Under the pieces are notes generated by a model. That model was not told where the DNA came from, did no database searches, and saw only the letters and a list, made by a program, of their open reading frames with translations. From positions 1-6,761 of the forward strand of contig JAKQQP010000445.1 in NCBI GenBank assembly GCA_029564115.1: a stretch of DNA of 6,761 nt. Direction: 5' to 3'. This DNA comes from Candidatus Rifleibacteriota bacterium (GTDB lineage Bacteria; Riflebacteria; Ozemobacteria; Ozemobacterales; Ozemobacteraceae). The translations under genes were made by a program, and so were the position numbers. Shown in pieces: positions 1 to 6,374 of the stretch (position 1 is its first letter; every line of letters begins with the position of its first letter).

Positions 1-72
1 GGCGCGACAAGACGCTGACCGCTTTTGAATGGTTGCGATTGTTTCAATCCACGCGCCCGCGTGGGGCGCGAC
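1..72 (-). CRISPR. Leader-proximal end of a type I-C CRISPR array (partial)
   Basis: One complete 32-base repeat lies at 41-72. The window opens (1-8, GGCGCGAC) with bases identical to the last 8 of that repeat, so a second repeat is cut by the left edge. The 32-base segment between them (9-40) is a spacer. Read on the minus strand the repeat starts GTCGCGCCCC and ends GGATTGAAAC, the usual type I-C form and orientation as I remember it. It holds a perfect 7-bp stem (CGCGCCC with GGGCGCG) around a 5-base loop, the shape that Cas5c recognises and cuts. Because the cas genes and leader lie to the right, the repeat at 72-41 is the first of the array and the spacer at 40-9 the most recently acquired. 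The rest of the array lies outside the window, so its size is unknown. Confidence 0.93.
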
Positions 73-78
73 GCCGCT

Positions 79-112
79 ACTCTGAGAGTCTGGAAACAAA
101 ACTGTTCCAGAC
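79..112. repeat. Nested inverted repeats at the repeat-proximal end of the leader
   Basis: Two inverted repeats overlap here. ACTCTGAGAGT (79-89) is a perfect palindrome around a central G. GTCTGGAA (88-95) pairs exactly with TTCCAGAC (105-112) across a 9-base loop. The array begins only 7 bases from the first palindrome. No T-run follows on either side, so this is not an ordinary terminator. It may be a protein-binding or structural element for integration or for the 5' part of the pre-crRNA. The function is not known. Confidence 0.55.
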
Positions 113-136
113 CCCTATTTCGCTACTTTCAAGGAT

Positions 137-164
137 AACATATATCTGGACAAACAATTGCCAG
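137..164 (-). promoter_or_regulatory. Weak candidate promoter for the CRISPR array
   Basis: On the minus strand CTGGCA (164-159) and TATGTT (142-137) are separated by 16 bases. Each matches the sigma70 -35/-10 consensus at four of six positions. Initiation about 7 bases further on would give an RNA entering the first repeat after some 55-60 leader bases, a sensible arrangement for pre-crRNA. The boxes are poor and the region is A/T rich, so chance matches are likely. Confidence 0.3.
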
Positions 165-255
165 AGAGATTTTTTTCTTTTGTGGTCTGCATCATTGTCG
201 CTAACCCCTATAGAGAAAAAAATGGAGCTCAAAGTCAGCGAAAAAATGATCGTGA

Positions 256-600
256 TTATTTGGTCAAAATTGAAATTGCCAGGCTCTGTACAGTCTCAAC
301 TACTGTGGTGGGAGCTTTAAAAATCAACTCCACATTGCGCATGGTCAGGTCAATAGACTTCAACTGATCCGCAAGAATAACACCCTTTATCTTAAAACCT
401 TCTGGAATAAGAACTTCAAAAGGGTAGCCCTTAACTCTCGATGTTATCGGGCAAACAACAGCTAAACCAACTTTTTGATTGTATCTGCTGGAAGAAAGAA
501 CCAGGCCAGGCCTTCGGCCTGCCTGTTCATGGCCCAATGACGGATCAAAATCAATCCAGACTACATCTCCGCGATCTGGAACATTTCCGGACATTTTCAC
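256..600 (-). CDS. mazF: MazF-family mRNA interferase toxin
   Basis: Toxin of a MazEF pair: a cytoplasmic, sequence-specific endoribonuclease that cuts mRNA and stops growth unless bound by MazE. The 114-residue product (E. coli MazF is about 111) is a single PemK/MazF domain. It shows the N-terminal GDVVWIDFDPSLGHEQAGRRP block (residues 11-31), the PITSRVKGYPFEV block (51-63) and GVILADQLKSID. E25, R30 and T53 correspond to the residues implicated in catalysis in E. coli MazF (E24, R29, T52), so the toxin looks intact. The start is uncertain. GTG at 600 overlaps the mazE stop as GTGA but has only 4 bases after AGAGG (609-605). ATG at 594 lies 10 bases from AGAGG and matches the E. coli N-terminus better, giving 112 residues. 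The target sequence cannot be read from the protein, although similarity to E. coli MazF (ACA) suggests a short triplet-like site. Confidence 0.93.
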   Translation of the reverse strand: MKMSGNVPDRGDVVWIDFDPSLGHEQAGRRPGLVLSSSRYNQKVGLAVVCPITSRVKGYPFEVLIPEGFKIKGVILADQLKSIDLTMRNVELIFKAPTTVVETVQSLAISILTK

Positions 601-836
601 CAGACCTCTTTGCCACGCGGCGAGCCAAAATCTACCAGTTCATGAAGATTATCTTCACTCACCTTTTCCAGCAGCTTATCAAAATCAACTTCTTCCGAGA
701 CCGGCTCAACTTGAAGCACTCCATTTTTCAGTGAAATTTCCACTTCGGAGTTGTTGGCCAAATGAATCTCATTAGCAAAAGCCCTTGGAATTCGGATAGC
801 AAGGCTGTTGCCCCACATCTGAACTTTACCCTTCAT
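597..836 (-). CDS. mazE: MazE-family antitoxin (AbrB/SpoVT fold)
   Basis: Antitoxin that neutralises MazF and, with it, represses its own promoter. The 79-residue protein has an N-terminal swapped-hairpin DNA-binding domain (about residues 3-46; key segments VQMWGNSLAIRIPRAF and NGVLQVEP). An acidic C-terminal tail follows (50-79) which in E. coli wraps around the toxin. The tail ends in KEVW, as I recall the E. coli MazE end, and HELVDFGSP resembles the E. coli toxin-contacting stretch. A strong SD, AAGGAGG (848-842), stands 5 bases before the ATG. The stop overlaps the mazF GTG, so the two are translationally coupled with antitoxin first. It has its own promoter in the upstream gap, but readthrough from cas2 is possible because no terminator is visible between them. 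Confidence 0.93.
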   Translation of the reverse strand: MKGKVQMWGNSLAIRIPRAFANEIHLANNSEVEISLKNGVLQVEPVSEEVDFDKLLEKVSEDNLHELVDFGSPRGKEVW

Positions 837-850
837 GTGAGCCTCCTTGT

Positions 851-891
851 GTATCTACAATAATGATACGCGAAATAGACTATCAGGTCAA
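851..891 (-). promoter_or_regulatory. mazEF promoter with overlapping operator-like palindrome
   Basis: On the minus strand TTGACC (891-886) and TATCAT (868-863) are 17 bases apart, a good sigma70-type promoter just upstream of the mazE SD. The inverted repeat GTATC (851-855) / GATAC (865-869) overlaps the -10 box. The stretch GTATCTACAATAATGATAC resembles, from memory, the alternating palindrome through which MazE/MazEF represses the E. coli mazEF promoter. Repressor bound here would block RNA polymerase, giving the usual autoregulation. The rest of the 837-945 gap shows no hairpin or other gene. Confidence 0.7.
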
Positions 892-945
892 ATAAACCGC
901 CGACTCCGCTCAAATGCCATTATGACGGTGTTAAACGAAAGAGAA

Positions 946-1236
946 TCAAAGCAATAAAAGGCCATTCATATCAGGAGGCTGATTAGCGCCGTGGTGCTCA
1001 ACTTTTCTTTCCCAGTTTGAGCCCAGATAATAAAAACGCAGGCTGTCTTCGGTTTCATCGATAATTCCAAGAAGTTTGTTCTTTAAATGAGCCCATTGAG
1101 CCGGATCAATCTCGCATTCAAAAATAGATTTCTGAGCTCTGACGCCATAATCCTTGCAGGCTTTGGCAACACGGTTCAGACGACTTCTACCAGCAGGAGT
1201 AACAGTTGAAACATCATAAGTAACAAGAACCAGCAT
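946..1236 (-). CDS. cas2: CRISPR-associated protein Cas2 (type I-C)
   Basis: Small ferredoxin-fold protein that dimerises and bridges two Cas1 dimers in the spacer-integration complex. The product is 96 residues, normal for Cas2. It opens with MLVLVTYDV, where D8 is the conserved aspartate after the first beta strand. RLNRVAKACKDYGVRAQKSIFECEID is the typical alpha1-beta2 region, and LRFYYLGSNW forms a later strand. I chose ATG at 1236 because it gives the canonical Cas2 N-terminus and is preceded by GGAGG (1245-1241) at 4-bp spacing. The longer frame from 1269 would add 11 residues with no family match. The start is one base beyond the cas1 stop, and its SD lies inside the end of cas1, so translation is coupled. 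Confidence 0.95.
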   Translation of the reverse strand: MLVLVTYDVSTVTPAGRSRLNRVAKACKDYGVRAQKSIFECEIDPAQWAHLKNKLLGIIDETEDSLRFYYLGSNWERKVEHHGANQPPDMNGLLLL

Positions 1237-1237
1237 G

Positions 1238-2272
1238 CTACCTCCAGATAAAAGCAGGGTAAAAATCAAGTTCGCCTCGAAAATAGCGAGCCAGCAAGCG
1301 TGCCTGAGAAATATAGACTATTCCTGTTTCCATGTTTTCTTCAAAGAAGGGATGATAAATCTCTTCGCGTTTGCGTTTTTGCCATGCCGCAAGCAAGGCC
1401 TTTCTTGTTTCATCATCCATTTCTACCTCACCGCTCGGCTTAATTTTGAAGCCAGAGGCAGAAACCTGACGCATATTCACCAGACTTAAAGCCAGGCGGT
1501 CGGCAATCGGAGCACGAAACTCCTCCATCAGGTCAAGCGCAAGGCTTGGTCGGCCGGGTCGTTCAGCATGAAGATAGCCAACATAAGGATCAAGCCCGAC
1601 AGCTTCAAGAGCAGAACGCATATCGAGAGCCAGAATAGAATAGGCATAGGAAAGCAAAGCATTAATACGATCCATGGGTGGCCTTCTGCTTCGGTTATGA
1701 AACCTGAAATCCGGGCCTGGCACCAGAACCATATAATCAAAAACAGAAAAATATTCTTCAGCAGCGGCGCCTTCAATTCCTCTTAAAGCGCCAAGATCGT
1801 TGCAATTTCGCGCGGAACCGAGTGATACTTCCATCGCGGCAAGAGCAGTCTTAATCTCGTTTTCACCTGCAGTATCTGGGTGATTGCGCAAATGTCTCAA
1901 CAGAACAGTGCGCTGATTCTGTATTTTGGCGACCACACAGCATTTCGCAAGCATCAGGGTCCGCTCCGAATTATCTGCATCACGGTATTGGGCGCGACGC
2001 AGAAGCACATTTCCCTGAACCGGCCCCTGAAGCCTTGCCAGGAACTTTCCCCGGCCATCGAGATAAGAAACCGTTATTTTTTCCTGTGCACAAAATTCTA
2101 CCAGCTGGGGTGAAACACCTATTCCGAAGCCCATGCAAACCAATTCGCCAATCTGATGCACGGGAAACTGACCGATCTTTTTTTTATCTTTGTGAACGGT
2201 TATGGTTTCACCGTCTTTGTGGACCCAGGCATCCTCAATGGTGATGTAAAGAGTATTACGAAAGTGTTTCAT
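1238..2272 (-). CDS. cas1: CRISPR-associated endonuclease/integrase Cas1 (type I-C)
   Basis: Metal-dependent integrase that joins new spacers to the leader end of the array, acting as (Cas1)4-(Cas2)2 and in type I-C together with Cas4. The 344 residues are the usual length. The N-terminal beta domain is about residues 1-85 and the alpha-helical catalytic domain follows. The active-site landmarks are present: E167 in RGIEGAAAEEYF, H235 in YLHAERPGRPSLALD, and D247/E250 in LDLMEEFRAPIADR. These are the metal-binding Glu, His and Asp/Glu of the family, so the enzyme appears active. Its ATG overlaps the cas4 stop as ATGA. AAGGA lies about 10 bases upstream. cas2 follows one base after its stop. 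Confidence 0.97.
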   Translation of the reverse strand: MKHFRNTLYITIEDAWVHKDGETITVHKDKKKIGQFPVHQIGELVCMGFGIGVSPQLVEFCAQEKITVSYLDGRGKFLARLQGPVQGNVLLRRAQYRDADNSERTLMLAKCCVVAKIQNQRTVLLRHLRNHPDTAGENEIKTALAAMEVSLGSARNCNDLGALRGIEGAAAEEYFSVFDYMVLVPGPDFRFHNRSRRPPMDRINALLSYAYSILALDMRSALEAVGLDPYVGYLHAERPGRPSLALDLMEEFRAPIADRLALSLVNMRQVSASGFKIKPSGEVEMDDETRKALLAAWQKRKREEIYHPFFEENMETGIVYISQARLLARYFRGELDFYPAFIWR

Positions 2273-2925
2273 CCTAGTAATTCCTTTCTGTAGCCCTCAA
2301 TTCTTCTGTTTTCGCAACTTTTGGGCATACAGACTTCGAATAATGAACAAACCCTGCAGTGTTTGCCGTATTCTGGCTCTGGCAATTTCCCGCTGGCAAT
2401 CATTGCGTGAGCAAGAGAGATAAAATCATGGGTTATCTTTCTAAGATTAGCATCGAACGATACTTCCAGGCGCTTGCGAATCTGACCGTAAAATATGGCG
2501 CCTTCCGGTATTTTTGTACCGGTCATTTCCTCAAGACAAAGGGCCTGAGCGCAGAGCTGAATAAGATCAGAACTGTGATCTTTGGGCTTGCCACGCTTGA
2601 ATTCAACAGGGTATAAAACCCAATTTCCTTGAAGGCCGAGCAAACCGACCTGGCAAGCCGGGCCAGAAGTTTGAATCGCTTCTACCAGGTCGGTTCGCCC
2701 ATAAATTCCGAGTGCCAGGCTTCTGACATAAAGACCAGAATATTGCCGCAAACCGCGACGAAATTCCTGATAACCCTCATCAACCCGCTCGTGCAGGTTA
2801 CGGCCTTCTGCGGTAAACTGGTTCTCTTCCCACTCCTGATCTAGATGAATCAGGCCCCATTGCCTTTTGCAGAAAGCCAGATGTTGAAGACCAGAAATTG
2901 GCAAACAGTCTTCAATATTAAACAT
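2269..2925 (-). CDS. cas4: CRISPR-associated exonuclease Cas4 (type I-C)
   Basis: RecB-family iron-sulfur nuclease that, with Cas1-Cas2, trims prespacers and ensures PAM-correct spacer choice and orientation. The 218-residue protein shows the nuclease residues H45, D79 (in GRTDLVE), E108 and K110 (in YPVEFKRGKPK), and the QLCAQ region (123-127) of the QxxxY-like motif. Four cysteines fit the 4Fe-4S cluster: C19 near the N-terminus, then C190, C193 and C199 in HCRVCSLFEVC. All key residues seem intact. SD AAGGA stands about 7 bases before the ATG. The gene begins the adaptation block after the hairpin that follows cas7, and it overlaps cas1 by 4 bases. Confidence 0.96.
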   Translation of the reverse strand: MFNIEDCLPISGLQHLAFCKRQWGLIHLDQEWEENQFTAEGRNLHERVDEGYQEFRRGLRQYSGLYVRSLALGIYGRTDLVEAIQTSGPACQVGLLGLQGNWVLYPVEFKRGKPKDHSSDLIQLCAQALCLEEMTGTKIPEGAIFYGQIRKRLEVSFDANLRKITHDFISLAHAMIASGKLPEPEYGKHCRVCSLFEVCMPKSCENRRIEGYRKELLG

Positions 2926-2940
2926 CAGCTTTTCCTTGTA

Positions 2941-2979
2941 AAACCGGGGGGCGAACCTTATTCGACCCCCGGTTTTTTT
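2941..2979. terminator. Strong bidirectional hairpin between cas7 and cas4
   Basis: The arms 2941-2955 and 2961-2975 pair over 15 positions with a single mismatch (G2951 opposite A2965), around a 5-base loop CCTTA. The core is AAACCGGGGG with CCCCCGGTTT. On the plus strand seven Ts (2973-2979) end the stem, a classic intrinsic terminator, although no plus-strand gene is seen upstream. On the minus strand, the operon's direction, the stem is followed by TTTT and then ACAAGG, so it could act as a partial terminator or as a 3' stabilising stem for the cas3-5-8-7 message. It starts directly after the cas7 stop (2981-2979) and ends just before the cas4 SD. Confidence 0.85.
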
Positions 2980-3857
2980 CAGACCAAACGTTTAATGCTG
3001 ACGCCAGTCGGCAGATTGTCGGTTTTTACATTAATTACATAATCACCGAATTTTCTTGCAGCGCCATTTTCTACATTGGAGCGGGTTACAGTAACACGAT
3101 CAAAAAGTTCATGAGCCGAGGCATTGCCCATTTTTGAGGTGTGTTCAAAAGCAATCAAAGCTCTGGTCGCCATCATGCCGCGGGCAGCTGAGCGGTCGTG
3201 TTCAAACATATTTTTCAGCGATTCCCAGAAAAGAGAGAGGTCATCTTCAGAAAAACCGGTCTGCTCTGCCAATGGGGCTGAAACAAAACCATGAGCACGG
3301 TAAAGGCCGTAGGGAACAGAAAACTTGCGGCCCATAGTGCGGTTATCGCCGCCCTGTTTTTCGGCTTCTTCTGGGGTTGTGACAGCCATTCTGGTAATGC
3401 AGTGTTCAAGCGACACTACGGGCTCAACCGATCTGGCAAAGGTTATCTGTATCGGTCCACGAACCTGACCACAGTTAACCCCTGTCGACATCACCGCACC
3501 AAAAGTTCTTACATCATAAAAATTCTCGCACATCCATTTTCGAGCCTTATCAACATTATCTCCGCCTTTGCGTTTTTTGTCATCACCAGAAAGGTCAATT
3601 CCAAGAGCTTTATAGGCTCTTTCATGCTGAGAATTAAGAACTGCCTTTTCTTTCACATAAATATCATAAGGGGGCTGCTCGCCCTTGCTCAATCCAACAA
3701 AGTTTCTAACTTTTCGCTTAAGACAGACATCAGTAACCAAACCGTGCCCGGTTTCGGCATCAACACGTGGCAGATTGCCCGCATCGGGGTCACCATTGGG
3801 ATTGCCATCCTGAACATCGAAGAAAAGAACGAAATCATAGCGTTTATTGATAGTCAT
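2979..3857 (-). CDS. cas7c: Cascade backbone subunit Cas7c (Csd2)
   Basis: Backbone protein that polymerises along the crRNA spacer in the type I-C Cascade complex and displays it for target pairing. The 292-residue product is full length for Csd2/Cas7. Family landmarks are the N-terminal RRM-like strand and loop [21 protein letters not shown] (residues 7-27), [16 protein letters not shown] (39-54), [13 protein letters not shown] with [10 protein letters not shown] (114-137), and [21 protein letters not shown] (173-193). The start lies one base beyond the cas8c stop, with AGGAG about 9 bases upstream. Several copies per complex are needed, and the hairpin directly behind its stop could favour stability of this upstream message. 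Confidence 0.97.
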   Translation of the reverse strand: MTINKRYDFVLFFDVQDGNPNGDPDAGNLPRVDAETGHGLVTDVCLKRKVRNFVGLSKGEQPPYDIYVKEKAVLNSQHERAYKALGIDLSGDDKKRKGGDNVDKARKWMCENFYDVRTFGAVMSTGVNCGQVRGPIQITFARSVEPVVSLEHCITRMAVTTPEEAEKQGGDNRTMGRKFSVPYGLYRAHGFVSAPLAEQTGFSEDDLSLFWESLKNMFEHDRSAARGMMATRALIAFEHTSKMGNASAHELFDRVTVTRSNVENGAARKFGDYVINVKTDNLPTGVSIKRLV

Positions 3858-3858
3858 T

Positions 3859-4254
3859 TTAGTTTACTCCTGCCTCTAAAGTTTTTTCTGAAGTCTCTTT
3901 TGTGTCGGTCTTAGTAAAAAAATCCTGCCACTGGTGGTAGTAACCGATCGCAAATCTGCCTTGTTCATGTAAATCAAGGTGTGCCGGGAAATCCGAAAGG
4001 TGGCTCATAATCTCGCCAACAAGTCTTTCAAATGTTATGGCTCTACCTTTGTTGGGCAATTTGGCCAAATGATGTTTCATCAGTTTCAGCAAATTGGCAA
4101 AAACCGTTACAGGAGAAGCACAGGCGGCCCCATAGAATCTTTCACGAATTGTGGCATTAATTCCGGGCTGAGCCTCATCCTGAATTTTCGCCAGCGTTGC
4201 AAACAACCTGCCAAGCTGGTAACCAATTGAAGGTTGATCGATATCCAATGCCAT
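3859..4254 (-). CDS. cas11c: Internal in-frame gene for small subunit Cas11c
   Basis: In type I-C systems the small subunit Cas11 is known to be made from an internal translation start within cas8c and to occupy the belly of Cascade, stabilising the non-target strand. Here ATG at 4254 (codon 462 of cas8c, same frame) would give 131 residues starting [18 protein letters not shown]. This resembles the start of other Cas11c proteins as I recall them, with the typical GYxLGRLFA motif. It is helix-rich (for example [17 protein letters not shown]), as expected for a small helical-bundle subunit. An excellent SD (AAAAGGAG, 4268-4261) precedes it by 6 bases. The calling evidence is the SD, spacing and family precedent. 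Expression itself is inferred. Confidence 0.85.
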   Translation of the reverse strand: MALDIDQPSIGYQLGRLFATLAKIQDEAQPGINATIRERFYGAACASPVTVFANLLKLMKHHLAKLPNKGRAITFERLVGEIMSHLSDFPAHLDLHEQGRFAIGYYHQWQDFFTKTDTKETSEKTLEAGVN

Positions 4255-5637
4255 ACTTAACTCCTTTTGTTTCTTGTCATAAATGCGTTGATAACGATTC
4301 AAATAAGCCTTGATCAAGGCTGCGCGAACGGGCTTAACCCTGTTTCCCGTATCGCTATGAATTCTTCTTAAGGCCGCCTGTAAAACAGTGGCCGGGTATG
4401 GGGCGCCTGACATTATTGACCGCATAAACTCGCCAGCAAGATTAGGCGGAATATTTTCACTCTTATCTTGAGAAGCCACATTAACCAATAGTCTCCAGAT
4501 AGAGTAGAACTCAGGATCATGCGCCGGTTTGATGATTTTCAGGTCTTCAAAGTGTTGCCTGATACGGCCGGCAAATTCGGCAATCTTGCCATGGTGCCAG
4601 AACCTCACAGAAATCCTTGCTGCATTTGGTGAAAGGCCTAGAATATAGAAATCAGTATCTTTGTCATCTTCAACATAGACACCGTTCTTGAACGAGGCGA
4701 ACAGTTCTCTTATCTTCTGCGTTCCTTCGGCTGGATTATCTTTTGGCGGCTCAGAGAAGAAAAATGAAAACTCCGATTCAAATTTTGTTCTTTTTGCAGA
4801 CCAGAAAACCGTTGAGGCGTCACCAACCTGCATACGTTGGCTTGAGTCCTTTGCCAAAAGCATATTAACCGCTGTCGTATAGGCAAAAGCAGCGCTTTTA
4901 CCTATTGCAGCATTGAAACCCTGCTTTTTTCCATAAGACTCAAAAGATGAGAGGTTAAAAGACACGATGTTAGCACCAGAGCTTTGAGCGCCCCACACAC
5001 CTTGAATAGATTTATGCAATCTCTCAATTTCGTCATTTTCACCGGTCAAAAGACAGCGTCCATTTTTGTCAGAATCATTATCATTTTTTAAAAGCGCCAT
5101 AACATCTTCGTAATTGCATACGAGCTTCTGAGCATTTTCTGCAAAGCGAAAGCTGACAACTGGATCGGTCTCACATATTTCCTGCCAATGGTCTTCTTTT
5201 GCTAATTCGCTCTCAGAAACATTTTTAAGAAAATGCAGAACTCTCTGCACACGATGATTATTACCAAGCTCTTTTTCAAGACGTTCAATGAACGCAGCTT
5301 TTTGGGCCGAAGCGCGGACCCTTAATTTTTCCGCCTCTTCGGCATCTTTTCCTTTAAGCTTTTTGTTTGAAACAATGCCAAAAACATACCCGGATGCATC
5401 CCAAAGCAAGTTTGCAGCAACTGCAATTGTTTTCTTTACACCCAAAGGAACCAGAAAGCCCTTTGCCCGGCGATTTTTTCCTGTTCCTTCTCTGGTGTCT
5501 TCAATCTGAACAAGAGTTCCTTGCTCATCCAGAACAACTATAAAAGGGATTTCTTTACGTTCCCAGCCTTCTTTGGCAACGTCCTCGCCAGCTGTTGAAA
5601 CCCTGTCATAAAAATCAGTCAGTGCCTGTAAAATCAT
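3859..5637 (-). CDS. cas8c: Cascade large subunit Cas8c (Csd1)
   Basis: Large subunit of type I-C Cascade. It reads the PAM in target DNA, helps open the duplex and recruits Cas3. The 592 residues are normal for Csd1. Typical blocks are [11 protein letters not shown] (83-93), CLLTGE (195-200), the well-kept [18 protein letters not shown] region (227-244) followed by [12 protein letters not shown] (250-261), [13 protein letters not shown] (272-284), and [15 protein letters not shown] (333-347). The C-terminal part from M462 is also the Cas11c coding region. The ATG overlaps the cas5c stop as ATGA, with GAGG 7 bases upstream. No frameshift or missing block was seen. The exact PAM-contact residues cannot be named from sequence alone. 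Confidence 0.96.
   Translation of the reverse strand: MILQALTDFYDRVSTAGEDVAKEGWERKEIPFIVVLDEQGTLVQIEDTREGTGKNRRAKGFLVPLGVKKTIAVAANLLWDASGYVFGIVSNKKLKGKDAEEAEKLRVRASAQKAAFIERLEKELGNNHRVQRVLHFLKNVSESELAKEDHWQEICETDPVVSFRFAENAQKLVCNYEDVMALLKNDNDSDKNGRCLLTGENDEIERLHKSIQGVWGAQSSGANIVSFNLSSFESYGKKQGFNAAIGKSAAFAYTTAVNMLLAKDSSQRMQVGDASTVFWSAKRTKFESEFSFFFSEPPKDNPAEGTQKIRELFASFKNGVYVEDDKDTDFYILGLSPNAARISVRFWHHGKIAEFAGRIRQHFEDLKIIKPAHDPEFYSIWRLLVNVASQDKSENIPPNLAGEFMRSIMSGAPYPATVLQAALRRIHSDTGNRVKPVRAALIKAYLNRYQRIYDKKQKELSMALDIDQPSIGYQLGRLFATLAKIQDEAQPGINATIRERFYGAACASPVTVFANLLKLMKHHLAKLPNKGRAITFERLVGEIMSHLSDFPAHLDLHEQGRFAIGYYHQWQDFFTKTDTKETSEKTLEAGVN
4261..4268 (-). promoter_or_regulatory. Internal ribosome binding site for Cas11c
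   Basis: AAAAGGAG on the minus strand within cas8c, where it encodes part of KQKEL, followed by TTAAGT and ATG. This is an SD of near-consensus strength and ideal 6-base spacing in the middle of an open reading frame, and it decides the Cas11c start. Confidence 0.82.
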
Positions 5638-6365
5638 TGGCGCACCTCGATCTGGCGACGGTCAGTATTGATGACGCCTTTTTCGATTCTGGCCTTAAAG
5701 AAGGCCGGCATCGGTTCTGTCGGATTGGAAAAATCCATATCATAGAGCATCCAGCCAAGATCTCTGGTTTCGTCAATCGGATTACAGGGCTCTGTTTCCG
5801 GCTTTACCAGACGAAAGTGACAGGAAAATTCACGACAGCCCAGATAGGGCCGGTTAAAACACTGGCCCTTTTTTGCCCGGCGTTCGAACATGGCTGCATA
5901 CTTGGCTTCGGTTTCGTCAGAAGCGGCAAATTCTCTGGTCTCTTCACTGTCGGCCCAGACTTCAGCGCCAGTGCGAAGAGGTTTCTGGCGTTTTTCAGGC
6001 GGAATAAACTCGAAATAACCATGAATTCTGTATTTTACGTCATTAAGAAACAACCCGGCCCTTTGCTGACGTTCGTCTTCAATATTGATTCCGATTGGTT
6101 TGCCGGGAACGCCTTTTAGCATATCTGCTGACGGGCCGGAAAACACTTTTCCGACCTCATTGCGCCGCACAGAAACCCATTTAATAGGGTGCAATACTTC
6201 CACTCTGGTAATGTGCCATCTGATGGCCGGTTTCCAGAGGATCGCTTCAAAAATGGCACGTGCAGACGACGGTGTTATGACATCGTAACTTACTCGTTCA
6301 ACTTTCATTTCGGGGCGGGTAAAACAGGCGTATTCGCCCCAGACTTCAAGACACCAGTTGTGCAT
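5634..6365 (-). CDS. cas5c: Cas5c (Cas5d), pre-crRNA endonuclease and Cascade subunit
   Basis: In type I-C, which lacks Cas6, Cas5c cuts the repeat hairpin of the pre-crRNA and stays bound to the 5' handle in Cascade. The 243-residue protein has the N-terminal RAMP strand (LEVWGEYACFTRPEMKVERVSYDV, 6-29), the helix SSARAIFEAILWKPAIRW (33-50), VSVRRNEV (64-71), DERQQRAGLFLNDVKYRIHGYF (97-118), and the C-terminal RRAKKGQCFNRPYLGCREF (162-180) typical of Cas5c. The ATG is preceded by AAGGAGG with only 4 bases between, a strong SD, 9 bases after the cas3 stop. It overlaps cas8c by 4 bases. The position matching the tyrosine of the Bacillus halodurans enzyme appears to be L43, as noted in the findings. 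Confidence 0.96.
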   Translation of the reverse strand: MHNWCLEVWGEYACFTRPEMKVERVSYDVITPSSARAIFEAILWKPAIRWHITRVEVLHPIKWVSVRRNEVGKVFSGPSADMLKGVPGKPIGINIEDERQQRAGLFLNDVKYRIHGYFEFIPPEKRQKPLRTGAEVWADSEETREFAASDETEAKYAAMFERRAKKGQCFNRPYLGCREFSCHFRLVKPETEPCNPIDETRDLGWMLYDMDFSNPTEPMPAFFKARIEKGVINTDRRQIEVRQ

Positions 6366-6374
6366 CTTTCCTCC

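Larger units (their letters stand above)
73..255 (-). promoter_or_regulatory. CRISPR leader region
   Basis: This 183-base non-coding stretch lies between the stop of mazF and the first repeat, on the side where a type I-C leader is expected. It contains A/T runs (for example T7 around 170-177 and A7 around 215-221). Short motifs recur in it: CGCTAC at 75-80 and 121-126, CGCTAA at 199-204, and ACCCCTAT at 111-118 and 204-211. Inverted repeats sit next to the first repeat. Leaders carry the array promoter and the signals that direct Cas1-Cas2 integration to the first repeat. That role here is inferred from position. The upstream limit of the leader is not visible and is set at the mazF stop. 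Confidence 0.75.

Noticed and set aside
104..125. A possible degenerate terminal repeat starting GTTCCAGACC
   Set aside because: It shares only about half its positions with the repeat, lacks the CGCGCCC stem, and is better explained as an arm of the inverted repeat. It is also on the leader side, where degenerate repeats are not expected.
33..320. Plus-strand open frame beginning inside the spacer and crossing the repeat and leader
   Set aside because: It translates the CRISPR repeat and leader and runs antisense into mazF. It is not a plausible gene.
1237..1269. Longer cas2 start at 1269
   Set aside because: It would add 11 residues absent from Cas2 proteins and overlap cas1, whereas ATG 1236 has a GGAGG at good spacing and gives the canonical N-terminus.
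1528..1776. Minus-strand hydrophobic frame of 82 codons that looks like a membrane protein
   Set aside because: It is entirely inside cas1 in another frame. The apparent hydrophobicity is a by-product of the cas1 codons.
3291..3914. Long plus-strand open frame of 207 codons
   Set aside because: It lies opposite cas7c and the end of cas8c, has no family resemblance and no good ribosome binding site, and is a shadow of the real genes.
5595..6119. Plus-strand open frame of 174 codons
   Set aside because: It is antisense to cas5c and the start of cas8c, and the product resembles no family I know.
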